The position numbers and the translations under genes are program-made. Shown piece by piece: positions 8,497-17,242 of a stretch of DNA of 64,000 nucleotides. This DNA comes from Rhizobium leguminosarum (GTDB taxonomy: Bacteria > Pseudomonadota > Alphaproteobacteria > Rhizobiales > Rhizobiaceae): contig NZ_JAGIOR010000002.1 of assembly GCF_017876795.1 (NCBI RefSeq), forward strand, positions 868,001 to 932,000, read 5' to 3'. The notes below the pieces were generated by a model, which was not told the origin of the DNA, did not search any database, and saw only the letters and a list, made by a program, of their open reading frames with translations. Position 1 is the stretch's first letter. The number at the start of each line of letters is the position of its first letter.

Positions 8497-8911
8497 ATGA
8501 AGCATTTTGCCGGACTGGACGTTTCTGTCAAAGAGACCTCCATTTGCATTGTAGACGAAACGGGTAAGATTTGCCGCGAGATAAAGGTTGTCAGCCATCC
8601 CGACGATCTTGCCGATGTGCTGACTGATGCTTCCTGGAATTTCGTGCGGGTTGGGCTTGAGGCCGGGCCTTTGTCGCAATGGTTGTTCAGTGGCCTGGTG
8701 GAAGCCGGGTTGCCAGCGATCTGCATCGAGACACGGCACGCGAAGGCGTTCCTGAAGGCACAGGTTAACAAGACCGACCGAAACGACGCTCGCGGTATCG
8801 CACAGATGATGCGTGTCAATCTCTTCCGACCGGTCCATGTCAAAACGCTGGCAAGCCAGAAGCGGCGCGTTCTGCTGACCGCACGCAAACTGCTTCAGGA
8901 GAAGGCCATTG
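8497..8911 (+). pseudogene. IS110-family transposase, 3'-truncated remnant
   Basis: First 138 residues of an IS110-type transposase with the RuvC-like DEDD catalytic residues of the N-terminal domain: GLDVS, LEAGP and KTDRNDARGIA. The reading frame is cut at 8911 by the left inverted repeat of an IS6-family element; it runs only a few codons into that element. The C-terminal serine domain and element end are absent anywhere in the window, so the remainder was deleted. The 123 bases before the ATG may be the element's 5' non-coding end. Confidence 0.88.
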
Positions 8912-9730
8912 GGCACTGTAAAGTTAATCGGCACTAGTCAAAAATGGGGTCCCACGGCTTTCGCTTATGCGGTTTGCAGGCGTGCGATTTCGTTCCACAT
9001 CTGCATAGCTTCGGTTCTCAGTTCGCGGTGATGGTCTGATGAGATCTCGTGGCGTGGAATGTGAAAAAGGTTGGCAACAGGGTCATGAATTGAAGCAAAA
9101 CGCTGGAGATGTCGGGCTGACTTGAAGCCCTTCATGATCCGTTCTCGCCGCCGGGTCGGTTGATGAGAATTCTCAGCACGATTGTTCAATCCCTTGTGCG
9201 AGCGATGCTCGACACCTGGCATGATATCGCGTTTTGCGGCGCCATAGGACCGAAGTTTGTCGGTGATCATCACACGCGGTGAACGACCTTGCCCTTTCAG
9301 AAGCTTTCGCATCAGACGCTTTGCAGCTTTGACATTTCGGCGGTTCTGGACCAGAACATCAAGGACGAAGCCGTCCTGATCGACGGCGCGCCAAAGCCAG
9401 TGTTTCTTGCCGCCAATGGAGATGACGACCTCATCGAGGTGCCATTTGTCGCCGAGCTTGCCGGTCGATCGCTTCCGGATATCGTTGGCAAAGTGCCCTC
9501 CGAATTTCTCAGCCCAGAGCCTCACGGTTTGGTGAGATACGATGACCCCACGCGCCGCCAGCATATCCTCTACCATGCGCAGACTGAGCGGAAACCGGAA
9601 ATAAAGCCAAACGGCATGTGCAATCACATCGGCTGGAAATCGGTGGCGACGATAAAGAGGATCACGGGCAAGTCGGGTCATGCCGCCAGATCCCACATTT
9701 TGCTCGACGCCCGGTTAACGTTACAGTGCC
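8912..9730 (-). mobile_element. IS6-family insertion sequence (819 bp)
   Basis: Bounded by imperfect inverted repeats: left GGCACTGTAAAGTTAATCGG (8912-8931) and right, read inward, GGCACTGTAACGTTAACCGG (9711-9730), 18 of 20 identical. Length and one transposase gene fit the IS6 family. The 8 bases outside each end (GGCCATTG and GCAGTCCT) do not match, so there is no target duplication, and the flanks are unrelated truncated genes: the signature of an adjacent deletion or recombination. Confidence 0.92.
8965..9681 (-). CDS. IS6-family DDE transposase
   Basis: 238-residue transposase. After the N-terminal HTH region (FPADVIAHAVWLYFRFPLSL) the catalytic triad is visible: Asp in KWHLDEVVISIGG, Asp in PRVMITDKLRSYG and Glu in NNRAENSHQPTRRRER. 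Length is normal for the family and the frame is intact, so the element could be active. Start ATG 9681; a GTG/ATG slightly upstream adds five residues without a better ribosome site. Confidence 0.93.
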   Translation of the reverse strand: MTRLARDPLYRRHRFPADVIAHAVWLYFRFPLSLRMVEDMLAARGVIVSHQTVRLWAEKFGGHFANDIRKRSTGKLGDKWHLDEVVISIGGKKHWLWRAVDQDGFVLDVLVQNRRNVKAAKRLMRKLLKGQGRSPRVMITDKLRSYGAAKRDIMPGVEHRSHKGLNNRAENSHQPTRRRERIMKGFKSARHLQRFASIHDPVANLFHIPRHEISSDHHRELRTEAMQMWNEIARLQTA

Positions 9731-10091
9731 GCAGTCCTTCTTCGACGGTATCCCGAGGGATCTCGAAGAGGCGGCGATGATCGACGGGGCGACGCAATTC
9801 ACGGCGTTTCGCCAGATCATCCTGCCGCTGACGCTGCCGGGGATCGCCGCCACGCTCGGCTTCGTCTTCACCGCCGCCTGGAGCGAGTTGCTCTTCGCGC
9901 TGATGCTGATCAACGGCAACGACGCGGCGACCTTTCCGGTCGGCCTGCTCACCTTCGTTTCGAAATTCTCGGTGGATTTCGGGCAGATGATGGCGGCGGG
10001 CGTCATGGCGCTCATTCCGGCCGGCCTCTTCTTCTTGCTCATCCAGCGTTATCTCGTCCAGGGCCTGACGGCCGGCGCGGTCAAGGGTTAA
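9731..10091 (+). pseudogene. Sugar ABC transporter permease, 5'-truncated by IS6 element
   Basis: The last about 120 residues of a MalG-type permease begin exactly at the IS right end: PQSFFDGIPRDLEEAAMIDG is followed by the EAA-loop remainder and three hydrophobic segments ending QGLTAGAVKG. All upstream parts, including the other permease and the binding protein expected for such an operon, are missing. No start codon or promoter of its own; non-functional. Confidence 0.9.
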
Positions 10092-10096
10092 ACAAA

Positions 10097-11155
10097 ATGG
10101 CATCGATCGATATCCAGAATATCCGCAAAGCCTATGGCCATGTGCAGGTGCTGCACGGCGTCGACCTCAAGATCGAGGACGGTGAGTTCGTCGTGCTCGT
10201 CGGTCCGTCCGGCTGCGGCAAGTCCACGCTGCTGCGCATGATCGCCGGGCTGGAGGATGTCACATCAGGCGAGATCCGCATTGCAGGCAGCAGAGTGAAC
10301 GAGCTGCATCCCAAGGACCGCGACATCGCTATGGTGTTCCAGTCCTATGCGCTTTATCCGCATATGAATGTCGCCGGCAATATGAGCTACAGCCTGAAAC
10401 TGCGGAAGACGGCGAAGGAGAAAATCACCAGCGCGGTGGCTGCGGCCGCCGCCAAGCTTGGCCTTGATCCGCTGCTCGAACGGCGGCCGAAGGCGCTTTC
10501 CGGCGGCCAGCGCCAGCGCGTCGCCATGGGCCGCGCCATCGTGCGCCAGCCGAAGGCCTTCCTGTTCGACGAACCGCTTTCCAACCTCGATGCGCGCCTG
10601 CGCGAACAGATGCGTGCCGAAATCAAGAAACTGCATGGCGATCTGAGGGCGACCTCGATCTACGTCACCCACGACCAGATCGAGGTGATGACCCTGGCGG
10701 ATCGGATCGTCGCCATGCATGGCGGCGTGGTCCAGCAGGTCGGCAGTCCCCTGGAACTTTATGACCACCCCGCCAACCTCTTCGTCGCTGGCTTCATCGG
10801 CTCGCCGGGGATGAATTTCCTCGAGGCCAGCTATGTCGAAGGCGGCGTCAAGCTGCAGGACGGCACGATCGTGCCGCTGGCAAAGCCGCTGCCGCTTGCT
10901 GACGGCGCCAAGGTGACGCTTGGCATCCGGCCGGAGCATGTGCTGATGACGAATGACGGGGCGGGACTTGCCACCGATGTCGAACTCGTCGAACCCACCG
11001 GCTTCGGTATCATCCTGCACCTCGCCCTACATGGGCTGCCGTTCAAGATCTTCACGCTGGACCGCGAAGCGCTGAAGGCAGGCCCGAAGGTGAACGTGGC
11101 CTTCCCGGCCCAGTATCTCCACGTCTTCGACGGCGAGGGAAAGCGCATCGACTGA
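10097..11155 (+). CDS. Carbohydrate ABC transporter ATP-binding protein (UgpC/MalK type), orphaned
   Basis: 352-residue ATPase with Walker [10 protein letters not shown], signature [16 protein letters not shown] and Walker [14 protein letters not shown], plus a C-terminal TOBE region. Intact, starting five bases after the stop of the truncated permease. Its cognate permeases and binding protein were lost in the IS6-associated deletion. It could still serve other CUT1 permeases, since such ATPases are often shared (family knowledge), if it is transcribed from the IS or beyond. Confidence 0.92.
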   Translation: MASIDIQNIRKAYGHVQVLHGVDLKIEDGEFVVLVGPSGCGKSTLLRMIAGLEDVTSGEIRIAGSRVNELHPKDRDIAMVFQSYALYPHMNVAGNMSYSLKLRKTAKEKITSAVAAAAAKLGLDPLLERRPKALSGGQRQRVAMGRAIVRQPKAFLFDEPLSNLDARLREQMRAEIKKLHGDLRATSIYVTHDQIEVMTLADRIVAMHGGVVQQVGSPLELYDHPANLFVAGFIGSPGMNFLEASYVEGGVKLQDGTIVPLAKPLPLADGAKVTLGIRPEHVLMTNDGAGLATDVELVEPTGFGIILHLALHGLPFKIFTLDREALKAGPKVNVAFPAQYLHVFDGEGKRID

Positions 11156-11247
11156 ACGGCAATTCTCCCGCGTCGCGAGCGGAAAATATTTTGCCGCATC
11201 ACCCGCGAGGATTATATCTCTCGGGTGATTTTTCTGGATTGGATGCC

Positions 11248-12480
11248 ATGACCGATACCGTTCTCGACCGCTTTCTCCGTTATGTCGTTATCGACACGCA
11301 ATCCGATCCTGCCTCGTCGACGCAGCCGACCACCGAAAAACAAAAGGATCTCGGTCGGGTTTTGGTCGACGAACTGCTGAAGATCGGTCTTGCCGACGCG
11401 CATCTCGATGAACACGGTTATGTCTACGCGACCATTCCTGGAAATAGCGACAAGACGGTGCCGGTCATCTGTTTCTGCTCGCATATGGATACGGCGCCCG
11501 ATTTCAGCGGCACCGATGTCAAGCCGCAGCTCGTCCGGAACTATGCCGGTGGGGATCTCAAGCTTGTGGGCGATCCGAGCCGGGTCATTCGTGTTTCCGA
11601 GCATCCCGAGCTGAACAACCAGATCGGCAACGACATCGTCACGACCGATGGCACGACATTGCTCGGCGCCGACGACAAGGCCGGACTGGCGGAAATCATG
11701 ACTGCGGCCCAGGTCCTCGTCGACAATCCCGCTATCCGTCACGGGACGATCAAGATCCTGTTCACACCCGACGAGGAGGTCGGGCGCGGCGTCAACAGGG
11801 TCGACCTCAGGAAACTCGGCGCGGACTTCGCCTATACGATGGACGGCGAGACGGCCGGCCATATCGAGGACGAGACCTTCTCGGCCGATGGTGTTGAGAT
11901 CGGCATCTCAGGCGTGGCGATCCATCCGGGTTTCGCCAGGGATCGTATGGAAAACGCCATCAAGATCGCCGGCGCCATCATCGACCGGCTGCCCAAGGAG
12001 ATGGCACCCGAGACCACCGAGGGAAAGCAGGGTTTCATCCATCCGACAGGCGTAACCGGCTCGATGGAGAAGGCGTCGCTGAGCCTCATCATCCGCGATT
12101 TCACCGACAAGGGGCTCACGGAAAAGGAGACCATGCTCGAAGCCATCGTCAAGGAGGTGATGGCCGTTTATCCCGGCTCGACCTATCATTTCCAGGTCAA
12201 GGAGCAGTATCGCAACATGAAGGTGGTGCTCGACCGGCATCCTGAGATCGTCGACAACGCGATCGAAGCCGTGCGCCGGGCCGGCATGACGCCGGTGCGC
12301 GGCAGCATCCGCGGCGGCACCGATGGCTCGCGCCTCTCCTTCATGGGCCTGCCATGCCCGAACATCTTCGCCGGTGGCCATGCCTTCCACTCGCCGCTCG
12401 AATGGGTCAGCCGCCAGGATATGGAAAAGGCCGTCAAGACGATCGTGGAGCTCGCCAAGGTCTGGGAAGAGCGCGCTTAG
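11248..12480 (+). CDS. pepT: Peptidase T (tripeptide aminopeptidase)
   Basis: 410-residue M20-family zinc aminopeptidase, close to the usual 408 or so of PepT. Metal-ligand motifs are present: CFCSHMDTAPD (first His/Asp), TLLGADDKAGLAE (bridging Asp), FTPDEEVGRG (catalytic Glu pair) and the C-terminal AGGHAFHSPLEWV. It removes N-terminal residues from tripeptides in the cytosol. The ATG at 11248 is chosen from homologous N-termini (MTDTVLDRF); in-frame sequence upstream to 11191 is atypical. Followed on its 3' side by an ISAzo13-type element. Confidence 0.93.
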   Translation: MTDTVLDRFLRYVVIDTQSDPASSTQPTTEKQKDLGRVLVDELLKIGLADAHLDEHGYVYATIPGNSDKTVPVICFCSHMDTAPDFSGTDVKPQLVRNYAGGDLKLVGDPSRVIRVSEHPELNNQIGNDIVTTDGTTLLGADDKAGLAEIMTAAQVLVDNPAIRHGTIKILFTPDEEVGRGVNRVDLRKLGADFAYTMDGETAGHIEDETFSADGVEIGISGVAIHPGFARDRMENAIKIAGAIIDRLPKEMAPETTEGKQGFIHPTGVTGSMEKASLSLIIRDFTDKGLTEKETMLEAIVKEVMAVYPGSTYHFQVKEQYRNMKVVLDRHPEIVDNAIEAVRRAGMTPVRGSIRGGTDGSRLSFMGLPCPNIFAGGHAFHSPLEWVSRQDMEKAVKTIVELAKVWEERA

Positions 12481-12547
12481 GATCTGACGCCATATAAGCA
12501 CTGCATATTTTGACAAACCGGTGTCTGGCTTATGTCCGGATTGAAGG

Positions 12548-12889
12548 TCAGTAGTTGCGACCGTTTTGCTGTTTGAGCTTCTTGATACGGTGCCGTTGAT
12601 AGGCGTCGATTTGCCGGAACGGCGGCATCCGTTTGTTAAAGATGAGATGCGTGATGGAGACGATGCAGGGGGTTTTGGTTTCCGGTCCGCCGATGTCCAA
12701 CGCGCACACAATCCCGCCCTCTTCTCCCATGTAGAAAAGGCTTGTCACGTTGCAACCATCGGGGATCTCGAGATCCGGGGATTGCTTGGTCAGCGTTATT
12801 TTAAGCGTTTGAGACAGCCTCGTTTCGAGGGGAAGTGACGCCTCGAGTTCACGAACAAGGTGATCGGTTTTCTCAGGATCATCGATCAT
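12548..12889 (-). CDS. ISAzo13-associated accessory ORF, 113 aa
   Basis: Starts at ATG 12889, overlapping the last 11 bases of the transposase gene in another frame, an arrangement that suggests translational coupling. The product (MIDDPEKTDHLVRELEASLP at the start) has a strand-rich middle including GEEGGIVCALDIGG and CIVSITHLIF and a basic tail, RHRIKKLKQQNGR. No known domain recognised and no membrane segment. A longer frame upstream to 12991 lies wholly inside the transposase gene and is unlikely to be used. Confidence 0.6.
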   Translation of the reverse strand: MIDDPEKTDHLVRELEASLPLETRLSQTLKITLTKQSPDLEIPDGCNVTSLFYMGEEGGIVCALDIGGPETKTPCIVSITHLIFNKRMPPFRQIDAYQRHRIKKLKQQNGRNY

Positions 12890-14126
12890 CGGCAACACTC
12901 TCGGCGATAGCGCTATCGGACACAACGGAGGTGGGCGAAATCGTGTAGTTCCACTCACCGTGGAAGGGATCACGATCAATATTGATTGCATTCATTTCAG
13001 CATCGGTGATCTTGATGGCCTTGGGATAGTCATTTTCGTCGAGGCAACATTGAACGTCGAGCCCGTTGGCCGTCGTCGTGGCCCCGATCAGTTGAACGAT
13101 GACCTCATGACTGACGAGGGGCTTGCCGCGCCAATTCTGTGTGATGAATGCAAATAGCCGGTGTTCTATGCGGTTCCATTTGCTGGTCCCCGGCGGGTGG
13201 TGAGCGACCGTGATAGCTAACCCAGTTTCATTGGCGAATGATTGAAGCTCGCGCTTCCACAGTCGCACACGGGCCCCGTTGCTGCCACCGCAATCGGCGG
13301 TAATGAGTAGACCGGTTGAACCAGGATAGCGGCTCTTTCCCAAGACATTCCACCACCGTCGAATGCTCTCTACGGCAAAGGCGGCGGTGTCATGATCGAT
13401 GCCGACATTCACCCAACCCGAGTTGTTGGTGATGTCGTAGACGCCGTAAGGTGCGACCTTGCCGAGTTCGGGTATCTTGAAGTCGTGAACGCGCACGGGT
13501 TCGGGGCCGCCTTTGGGACGCAGCTCACGCCCGCCGTTCTTGAAATCGCCAACCAGCTCCTTTTTCTTTGTGTCGACCGAAATGGCGGCCTGGCCGGCCG
13601 CCTGGAACTGCTTGATCTTCTCGTTGATGTGTTCGAACTGGGTGTCGCGGTCAGGATGAGACGCCCCCTCCAAGGTCTTCTTGTTGGCCTGGAGGCTGAA
13701 GCCAAGCTTGCGCAGCAGCCGACCAACCAACTTCTGGCTGGCCGTAAAGCCGCGTTGTGCCAATGCGCCGGCAAGGTGGCGCTGGCTTCTGCTCACCCAC
13801 AACAATGCTGCTTCAGGATCGCCACGGATCGCCGATTGAACCAATTCTTCAAGTGCAGCCAAGAGGCCCGGCTCAGTCTCGATCTTTGGCCTGCGGCCGC
13901 CGCCCGGCCGCCGAACCCGGCGTTCCAGTCGTGCATCTGCGGTCCGCAACTCCGTAAGACCGCGCCCGATCGTACTGCGCGCAACGCCGGTCGCCGCCGA
14001 AACCGCCGTCACTCCACCCCGGCCCGCCGCGCGAGCCTCGGTTGCCGCCAACAAACGCCGTGCCCGCTCATCGAGATAAGGCGCAAGCGTCTCAAAGCGA
14101 GCTTTGATCGCCGCGATATCAATCAT
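12879..14126 (-). CDS. ISAzo13-family transposase
   Basis: 415-residue transposase. N-terminal HTH region with GVTAVSAATGVARSTIGRGL, then a DDE domain: Asp in ISVDTKKKELVGDFKNGG, Asp in LLITADCGGSNGARVRLW and Glu in WNRIEHRLFAFITQNWRG. These blocks are diagnostic of the ISAzo13 family. Length is normal and the frame is complete, so it may be functional. Confidence 0.9.
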   Translation of the reverse strand: MIDIAAIKARFETLAPYLDERARRLLAATEARAAGRGGVTAVSAATGVARSTIGRGLTELRTADARLERRVRRPGGGRRPKIETEPGLLAALEELVQSAIRGDPEAALLWVSRSQRHLAGALAQRGFTASQKLVGRLLRKLGFSLQANKKTLEGASHPDRDTQFEHINEKIKQFQAAGQAAISVDTKKKELVGDFKNGGRELRPKGGPEPVRVHDFKIPELGKVAPYGVYDITNNSGWVNVGIDHDTAAFAVESIRRWWNVLGKSRYPGSTGLLITADCGGSNGARVRLWKRELQSFANETGLAITVAHHPPGTSKWNRIEHRLFAFITQNWRGKPLVSHEVIVQLIGATTTANGLDVQCCLDENDYPKAIKITDAEMNAINIDRDPFHGEWNYTISPTSVVSDSAIAESVADDR

Positions 14127-14286
14127 CCAGGTCGCTCAAATTCATTCGCCCACTGAATCAGAAAGTTTAACCTCCGTCCAGCATCGCTCATCTCTACACC
14201 AAGTAATCTACCAAGATCTAACGAATCGTTTGTTCCGTCTCAGGCCCTTAGTTCGCGCTTTTACTTCATGCAAAACCGAAACTGGT

Positions 14287-15159
14287 TTAGCCGCCGTTCG
14301 CTGCAATGCTGCCGCGCAGCATGACGCTGTCATAGGCTGGGCGGGGAATGGGGATCGCGATCGGCATTCCCGGGTCGGGCTCGATCGAGGGTTCCGGCAA
14401 GGTCACCGGCGCCGTGATCTGCATCGGCATGGGATTTGCGATGGGCGCCATACGTGCCGTGGGCGCTGTATTTATCGCGGACATCGTGCTCGCCGTCGCC
14501 ATCGGATCCGGAGCCGGCAGAGGAATGGGAACGGCTGAGGGGATCAGCGCCTCGAATTGCGGCGGCAGCATGCTTTCGCCCGGCACATAATTCATCGCCA
14601 CCTCATAGGCGGGCAGGGGCGGCGGCGTTTGGAGCATGCCATCGGAGCCGCGCTTCTCGTAGAAGGCGTTGCCGCCGGCGACCGCCACATAATGCATGTT
14701 GTTGTAGGGGAATTTCAGCCCGTCGGTGTGGAAGAACATCGCATCCTTGACCGCAGGATGGCGTGCGCCCTTCAGGATCGCATCGGCGGCGGTCGCCAGC
14801 TCGGTTTCGGCCTGCGGCTTGACTTCGCGTGTCATCACGCCGGGCGCAAACTGCTTTTCCTGGGCGACGACGCCGCAGATCGACGGGGGGTAGGCGCCGG
14901 AGGTGAGCCTGTTCATGACGACGGTTCCGACAGCCATGTAGCCGTCCTCATCCGAATGCTGCGATTCGAAATACATCGCGCGCTGCAGGCAATCGCGATC
15001 CTTGGTCGTATAATTGAAGGTGACTTTCGCCGCTTGACCCTGCTTCGTCTTCGCCGACGTTGCCGCTTGTTTCGATGTCGTCGTGCAGCCTGTGGCCGCC
15101 AGCCCTACGAACAAAATCCCGATCAGGGATTTTCCAAAGGAAATCTCCGCCCTCAACAC
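14287..15159 (-). CDS. Cell-wall hydrolase, SleB-like, lipoprotein
   Basis: 290 residues. The N-terminus is a lipoprotein signal with lipobox LAATGC (Cys near residue 25), so the protein is probably anchored in a membrane facing the periplasm. Residues 55-175 form a Hydrolase_2/SleB domain: CLQRAMYFESQHSDEDGYMA, VVMNRLTSGAYPPSICGVV and the KDAMFFHTDGLKFPYNN block. The catalytic Glu is expected in YFESQ. The last 90 residues are Pro/Met/Ala-rich and low in complexity. It likely cleaves peptidoglycan during wall remodelling. Confidence 0.85.
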   Translation of the reverse strand: MLRAEISFGKSLIGILFVGLAATGCTTTSKQAATSAKTKQGQAAKVTFNYTTKDRDCLQRAMYFESQHSDEDGYMAVGTVVMNRLTSGAYPPSICGVVAQEKQFAPGVMTREVKPQAETELATAADAILKGARHPAVKDAMFFHTDGLKFPYNNMHYVAVAGGNAFYEKRGSDGMLQTPPPLPAYEVAMNYVPGESMLPPQFEALIPSAVPIPLPAPDPMATASTMSAINTAPTARMAPIANPMPMQITAPVTLPEPSIEPDPGMPIAIPIPRPAYDSVMLRGSIAANGG

Positions 15160-15318
15160 CAGGTGCCTCCTGTGGGATTAGTCGTACTTTTATGGTTACC
15201 GTGAAATCTTTTACTCGTCATATGACTGAAATACAAACAACCATAGATCACAAAAAGCCAAAGGAGCTCTCGCCACATGAGAGTCCTGCGAGGAGCCGGG
15301 TCGTGACAACAACCTCCA

Positions 15319-16359
15319 TCAGCTGCGGAACAGCTTCCAGCGGGTCGGCTTGAAGGCCACGCGGTTGCGGTCGAGCCTGTCGGCCTCGCTCGGCGGCAGC
15401 TCGATCTCGATATGCGGGCGGTCGTTGCCGATATCCAATTCGATATGCCGGGTGCCAGCGACACGGCGGCTGGAGACCGGCTGGCCGGCGATGCAGTTTT
15501 CCGCCGATTCGCAGAGCCTGACGTCATGCGGGCGGAAATAGAGCTGCGCAATGCCGTCCGGCTCGCCCTCGGCATTGAGGCCGAGCGAGCGGCCTTCGAA
15601 GCGGATGTCGCCATCTGAGATTTCGACCTGCAGGCAGTTCGACTGGCCGATGAAGCCGAACACGAAGGGCGAATTCGGATTGTCGTAGACTTCGTCAGGC
15701 GTGCCGACCTGTTCGATCGCACCCTGGCTCATGACGACGACGCGGTCGGCAAGCTCCAGCGCCTCATCCTGGTCGTGGGTGACGAAGACGGTGGTGTGGC
15801 CGGTGCGGTCGTGGATCTCGCGCAGCCATTTGCGCAGGTCCTTGCGCACCTGGGCGTCGAGCGCCCCGAAGGGTTCGTCGAGCAGCAGCACGTTCGGCTC
15901 GACGGCCATGGCGCGGGCGAGCGCCACACGCTGGCGCTGGCCGCCGGAAAGCTGGGCCGGGTAGCGTTTTTCAAGGCCGGAGAGCTGCACGAGGTCGAGC
16001 AGTTCCAGCGCCCGCTTGCGGATATCGGCCTTGGCGGGCCGCCGCGCGCCGTTTCTGACCCTCAGCCCGAAGGAGACGTTGTCGAGCACCGTCATGTAGC
16101 GGAACAGAGCATAATGCTGGAAGACGAAGCCGATATTGCGCTGCTGTACCGTCTTCTTCGAGGCGTCCTCGTCGCCGAAGAAGATCTGCCCTTCCGTCGG
16201 GCTTTCGAGGCCGGCGACCAGGCGCAGCAATGTCGTCTTGCCGGAGCCCGAAGGACCGAGCAGTGCGATCAGTTCGCCGGAGCGGATGTCGAGCGAGACA
16301 TCGTGCAGCGCCGGGAAACGATCGAATTCCTTGCGGATGTTTTGAACGCGTACTTCCAT
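15319..16359 (-). CDS. cysA: Sulfate/thiosulfate ABC transporter ATP-binding protein
   Basis: 346-residue ATPase with Walker A GPSGSGKTT, signature [19 protein letters not shown] and Walker B VLLLDEPFGALDA, and the C-terminal regulatory domain of CysA. ATG 16359 is chosen over the first in-frame start at 16398 because it has GAAGGA just upstream and gives the family N-terminus MEVRVQNIRKEF. Last gene of the sbp-cysT-cysW-cysA operon, 10 bases after cysW. Confidence 0.95.
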   Translation of the reverse strand: MEVRVQNIRKEFDRFPALHDVSLDIRSGELIALLGPSGSGKTTLLRLVAGLESPTEGQIFFGDEDASKKTVQQRNIGFVFQHYALFRYMTVLDNVSFGLRVRNGARRPAKADIRKRALELLDLVQLSGLEKRYPAQLSGGQRQRVALARAMAVEPNVLLLDEPFGALDAQVRKDLRKWLREIHDRTGHTTVFVTHDQDEALELADRVVVMSQGAIEQVGTPDEVYDNPNSPFVFGFIGQSNCLQVEISDGDIRFEGRSLGLNAEGEPDGIAQLYFRPHDVRLCESAENCIAGQPVSSRRVAGTRHIELDIGNDRPHIEIELPPSEADRLDRNRVAFKPTRWKLFRS

Positions 16360-16369
16360 TCCAAATCCT

Positions 16370-17242
16370 TCAGTGCCGCCGGCTGGCGGCGATTTCATCG
16401 CTATAGCGCATTTCCAGCAGCGTCTTCAAAACAAGAGTGACGAGCGCGAGCAAGGCCAAAAGCGTGGCGACGGCAAAAGCGCCGGTGAAATTATACTCGT
16501 TATAGAGAATCTCCACCTGCAGCGGCATGGTGTTCGTCTGGCCGCGGATGTGGCCCGACACTACCGAGACGGCGCCGAATTCGCCCATGGCGCGGGCGTT
16601 GCAAAGCAGCACGCCGTAGAGCAGGCCCCATTTGATGTTCGGCAGAGTCACATACCAGAAAGTCTGCCAGCCGCTGGCGCCAAGCGAAAGGGCTGCCTCT
16701 TCATCGGCCGTTCCCTGTTCCTGCATCAGCGGGATCAGTTCGCGGGCGACGAAAGGGAAGGTGACGAACATGGTGGCGAGGATCAAGCCCGGCACCGCAA
16801 ACAGGATCTTGATGTCGTTGGCACTGAGCCAGTGGCCGAGCCAGGTATTGGCGCCGAACAGCAGCACGAAGACCAGGCCCGATATGACGGGGGAAACCGA
16901 GAAGGGCATGTCGATCAGCGTCGTCAGGAAGGCCTTGCCCTTGAACTCGAACTTGGCGATTGCCCAGGCAGCGGTAACTCCGAAGACGAGATTGAGCGGC
17001 ACGCTGACGCCGGCAACGATCAGCGTCAGGCGGATCGCTGAGAAGGTCTCGGCATCCTGGAGCGCCTCGATAAAGGGACCGGGTCCCTTGCGGAAGGCTT
17101 CGACGAAGACCGCAGCAAGCGGCAGCAGCAGGATGAGCAGCAGGAAGACGAGCGAGAGGGTGATCAGGCTGTAGCGCGCGATCCTGTGTTCGGTGGTCAC
17201 CGAACGCAGCTTCACCGGTTGAACGGTCGTATCAAGCGCCAT
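16370..17242 (-). CDS. cysW: Sulfate ABC transporter permease CysW
   Basis: 290-residue inner-membrane permease with about six hydrophobic segments. The EAA loop EEAALSLGASGWQTFWYVTL lies near residue 205, and GLLYGVLLCNARAMGEFGAV follows, as in CysW. Its start overlaps the last 11 bases of cysT. Confidence 0.95.
   Translation of the reverse strand: MALDTTVQPVKLRSVTTEHRIARYSLITLSLVFLLLILLLPLAAVFVEAFRKGPGPFIEALQDAETFSAIRLTLIVAGVSVPLNLVFGVTAAWAIAKFEFKGKAFLTTLIDMPFSVSPVISGLVFVLLFGANTWLGHWLSANDIKILFAVPGLILATMFVTFPFVARELIPLMQEQGTADEEAALSLGASGWQTFWYVTLPNIKWGLLYGVLLCNARAMGEFGAVSVVSGHIRGQTNTMPLQVEILYNEYNFTGAFAVATLLALLALVTLVLKTLLEMRYSDEIAASRRH

Larger units (their letters stand above)
12548..14126 (-). 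mobile_element. ISAzo13-family element, coding core (ends not resolved)
   Basis: Transposase gene plus an overlapping downstream ORF, lying between pepT and a cell-wall hydrolase gene. I compared 12481-12547 with 14127-14286 in both orientations and found no convincing terminal inverted repeats or target duplication, so only the coding core is delimited. Confidence 0.65.

Noticed and set aside
8904..9738. Target-site duplication around the IS6 element
   Set aside because: The 8 bases on each side (GGCCATTG, GCAGTCCT) do not match.
12481..14286. Terminal inverted repeats of the ISAzo13-type element
   Set aside because: Compared both flanks by eye; only short chance matches found, so ends left open.
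14273..14290. AAACC/GGTTT hairpin as terminator of the SleB-like gene
   Set aside because: Stem only 5 bp and AT-rich; too weak to call.
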